This document shows, one piece after another, positions 5,835-7,176 of a stretch of DNA of 7,176 nucleotides (the first letter of the stretch is position 1; each line of letters begins with the position of its first letter). Position numbers and translations under genes: made by a program. Origin of the DNA: Chitinophagales bacterium (GTDB lineage: Bacteria > Bacteroidota > Bacteroidia > Chitinophagales > BACL12). The stretch is taken from positions 1-7,176 of the forward strand of contig JACMJP010000389.1 in NCBI GenBank assembly GCA_014380545.1, in the 5' to 3' direction. Under the pieces are notes generated by a model. It did not search any database. It was not told where the DNA came from and was given only the letters and a program-made list of their open reading frames with translations.

Positions 5835-7082
5835 ATGCAACCACAAACTTTGATAGAAAAACCTTTGCTTACAAACAAAATATTTAATACCACAGTCATC
5901 CTTGCAGCACTAGGATATTTCGTAGATATCTATGATCTTATGTTGTTTGGTATTGTGCGTACACCCAGTTTAATGGCATTGGGATATGCCGGCGAAGAGC
6001 TCACAACTAAAGGTTTTTATCTTTTAAATATGCAAATGATGGGTATGCTGCTGGGAGGAATTATATGGGGAATATGGGGAGATAAAAAAGGAAGGCTGTC
6101 TGTTTTATACGGTTCTATTTTTATATATTCTGTTGCAAATATTTTAAATGGCATGGTAGATAATGTGCAGCAATATGCTTTATTAAGATTTATTGCCGGA
6201 ATAGGATTGGCAGGTGAACTTGGTGCAGGCGTTACATTAATAAATGAAACAATGACAAAGGAGAGAAGAGGCTATGGCACCATGCTTATAGCAACACTGG
6301 GTGCATTTGGAGCAATAACGGCAGTGCTGGTTGCAAAAAACTTTTCGTGGCAAATTGCATATTATGCAGGTGGGGGATTAGGGCTTGTATTATTATTAAT
6401 GCGCATCGGCACATATGAATCCGGCATGTTCAAAAAAATGAGGGCCGAAACACATGGCAATAATAATTTTTTTAAATTATTTACAAATAAGAAATTAGCA
6501 GGTAAATATTTATTATGCATACTTGGAGGAATTCCTATCTGGTTTATTTTAGGGATGCTTATTATTCTCTCTCCTGAATTAAGTAAAACAATTGGCGTTT
6601 CAAAACCCGTAAATGCAGGTGCTGCTATTTTATGGGTATCTGTTGGAATGGCTTTAGGTGATTTTGCAAGTGGTATGCTAAGCCAGTATTTTAAAAACAG
6701 GAAAAAAATAATTCTTGCCTATATTATTTTTTGTATTTGCGTAATGACAACTTATTTATATGTGCGCAATATTAATATTTCAGTATTTTATTTTTTGTGT
6801 GTTTTATTAGGAATAGGGTCAGGATACTGGGCTGTATATGTAACCATGATATCAGAACAATTCGGAACAAATATCCGCTCAACAGTTTCTACTACCATAC
6901 CAAACTTTGTAAGAGGTATGGTAATTCCAATTACTGCGTTATATATGTTCCTTGTAAAAGAAATAGCTGCAGTAAATGCGGTAATGCTGGTCGGTTCTAT
7001 TTGTATGGTCATCTCATTAATAGCGTTACTCTTATTAAAAGATACGTATGGAAAAGACCTCGATTATATTGAGGAAAGATAG
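5835..7082 (+). CDS. MFS transporter, metabolite:H+ symporter-like, 12 TM
   Basis: This 415-residue inner-membrane transporter of the major facilitator superfamily has hydrophobic segments at roughly 17-40, 61-82, 90-108, 113-135, 147-167, 171-190, 224-247, 261-283, 291-308, 315-337, 348-374 and 379-401, i.e. 12 TM. The loop 2-3 signature WGDKKGR (81-87) is motif A. RFIAGIGLAGELGAG (118-132) is the TM4 motif. EQFGTNIRST (341-350) matches the E-x-F-x-T-x-x-R motif before TM11. Asp31 and Asp34 in TM1 (FVDIYDLMLFG) recall the D-x-x-D of aromatic-acid and related organic-acid:H+ symporters. The central loop (191-223) starts with an ESGMF motif. The substrate cannot be told. It is transcribed away from the MetE-like operon and shares the ATTTCATCACAA element with it, which suggests it brings in that operon's substrate or exports its product. 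The ATG at 5835 is chosen because the motifs and TM1 follow in the expected positions. Confidence 0.92.
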   Translation: MQPQTLIEKPLLTNKIFNTTVILAALGYFVDIYDLMLFGIVRTPSLMALGYAGEELTTKGFYLLNMQMMGMLLGGIIWGIWGDKKGRLSVLYGSIFIYSVANILNGMVDNVQQYALLRFIAGIGLAGELGAGVTLINETMTKERRGYGTMLIATLGAFGAITAVLVAKNFSWQIAYYAGGGLGLVLLLMRIGTYESGMFKKMRAETHGNNNFFKLFTNKKLAGKYLLCILGGIPIWFILGMLIILSPELSKTIGVSKPVNAGAAILWVSVGMALGDFASGMLSQYFKNRKKIILAYIIFCICVMTTYLYVRNINISVFYFLCVLLGIGSGYWAVYVTMISEQFGTNIRSTVSTTIPNFVRGMVIPITALYMFLVKEIAAVNAVMLVGSICMVISLIALLLLKDTYGKDLDYIEER

Positions 7083-7126
7083 CTACTTATAATTTTGATG
7101 TAAGTAAACCGCTTAAAACATAAATA

Positions 7127-7176
7127 TTATTTCCCTGCATATTCAAACTGATATTGCACAGGGAATTCTGTTGAAA
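7127..7176 (-). CDS. Possible C-terminal fragment of a convergent minus-strand gene
   Basis: On the minus strand a frame open from the window edge ends at TAA (7129-7127) and encodes STEFPVQYQFEYAGK. The alternating hydrophobic/polar pattern looks like a terminal beta strand of a real protein, loosely recalling the ends of TonB-C-type domains, but 15 residues are too few to identify. A second frame is open to a stop at 7087-7089, with a less protein-like sequence. It would be convergent with the MFS gene, 44 bp away. Confidence 0.3.
   Translation of the reverse strand, partial: STEFPVQYQFEYAGK

Noticed and set aside
5827..5853. Eight-codon ORF (starting ATG AAG) overlapping the MFS start, as a possible leader peptide
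   Set aside because: It is out of frame with the transporter, has no recognisable regulatory residue pattern or hairpins, and such short ORFs are expected by chance.
6797..7072. 91-codon ORF overlapping the end of the MFS gene on the same strand
   Set aside because: It is a Cys- and Tyr-rich out-of-frame shadow of the transporter, whose own frame has clear MFS motifs there.
7084..7106. TACTTA...TAAGTA hairpin just after the MFS stop codon
   Set aside because: A 6-bp, mostly A/T stem with an 11-nt loop and no T tract is too weak to call a terminator.
7131..7165. TTCCCTG...CAGGGAA inverted repeat after the MFS gene, as a terminator
   Set aside because: The loop is 21 nt, there is no T run on the plus strand, and it overlaps the possible end of a minus-strand gene.

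Overview
The window looks like an ordinary chromosomal stretch from a member of the Bacteroidota, probably a Chitinophagia- or Sphingobacteriia-like lineage. Four things point there. The DNA is AT-rich. One gene carries a C-terminal type IX secretion (T9SS) sorting domain, which is essentially confined to this phylum. Start codons are preceded by A/T-rich leaders without a clear Shine-Dalgarno sequence. Promoter-like boxes fit the Bacteroidota form (TTTG or TTG near -33, TAnnTTTG near -7) better than the E. coli form. Genus or species cannot be told from the sequence.

Left half (225-3836), all on the plus strand and apparently three independent genes: a secreted Tyr-rich repeat protein with a T9SS sorting domain; a small DHFR-like/RibD-C-type oxidoreductase; and an exported S41 (C-terminal-processing-type) serine protease with a PDZ domain and an intact Ser/Lys dyad. 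Intergenic gaps of 121 and 173 bp, with no shared theme, argue against one operon.

Right half (3837-7082): a two-gene minus-strand operon and a divergent plus-strand transporter. The operon runs from a stand-alone MetE-type catalytic domain (zinc-dependent methyl/alkyl-transferase fold, all four zinc ligands visible), through a 45-bp gap, to an AhpD/carboxymuconolactone-decarboxylase-like protein that lacks the first Cys of CxxC. It ends at a strong intrinsic terminator placed directly against the end of the protease gene. The divergent gene is a 12-TM MFS transporter with acidic residues in TM1 resembling those of aromatic/organic-acid:H+ symporters. The 239-bp divergent intergenic region holds a good Bacteroidota-type promoter for the operon and a perfect 12-bp inverted repeat. 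A near copy of the repeat lies just upstream of the second operon gene, so every gene of this set has the element ATTT(C)ATCACAA upstream on its own coding strand. This suggests the three genes are co-regulated and may form one uptake-and-processing module for an unidentified methylated or thiol-reactive small molecule. The pathway itself is inference.

The edges hold little: an unconvincing 47-codon ORF at the left and a possible C-terminal fragment of a minus-strand gene at the right. No tRNA, rRNA, CRISPR array, transposase or phage gene was seen, and nothing here amounts to a clearly new defence or mobile system. The MetE-like/AhpD-like/MFS set with its shared motif is the most interesting part.
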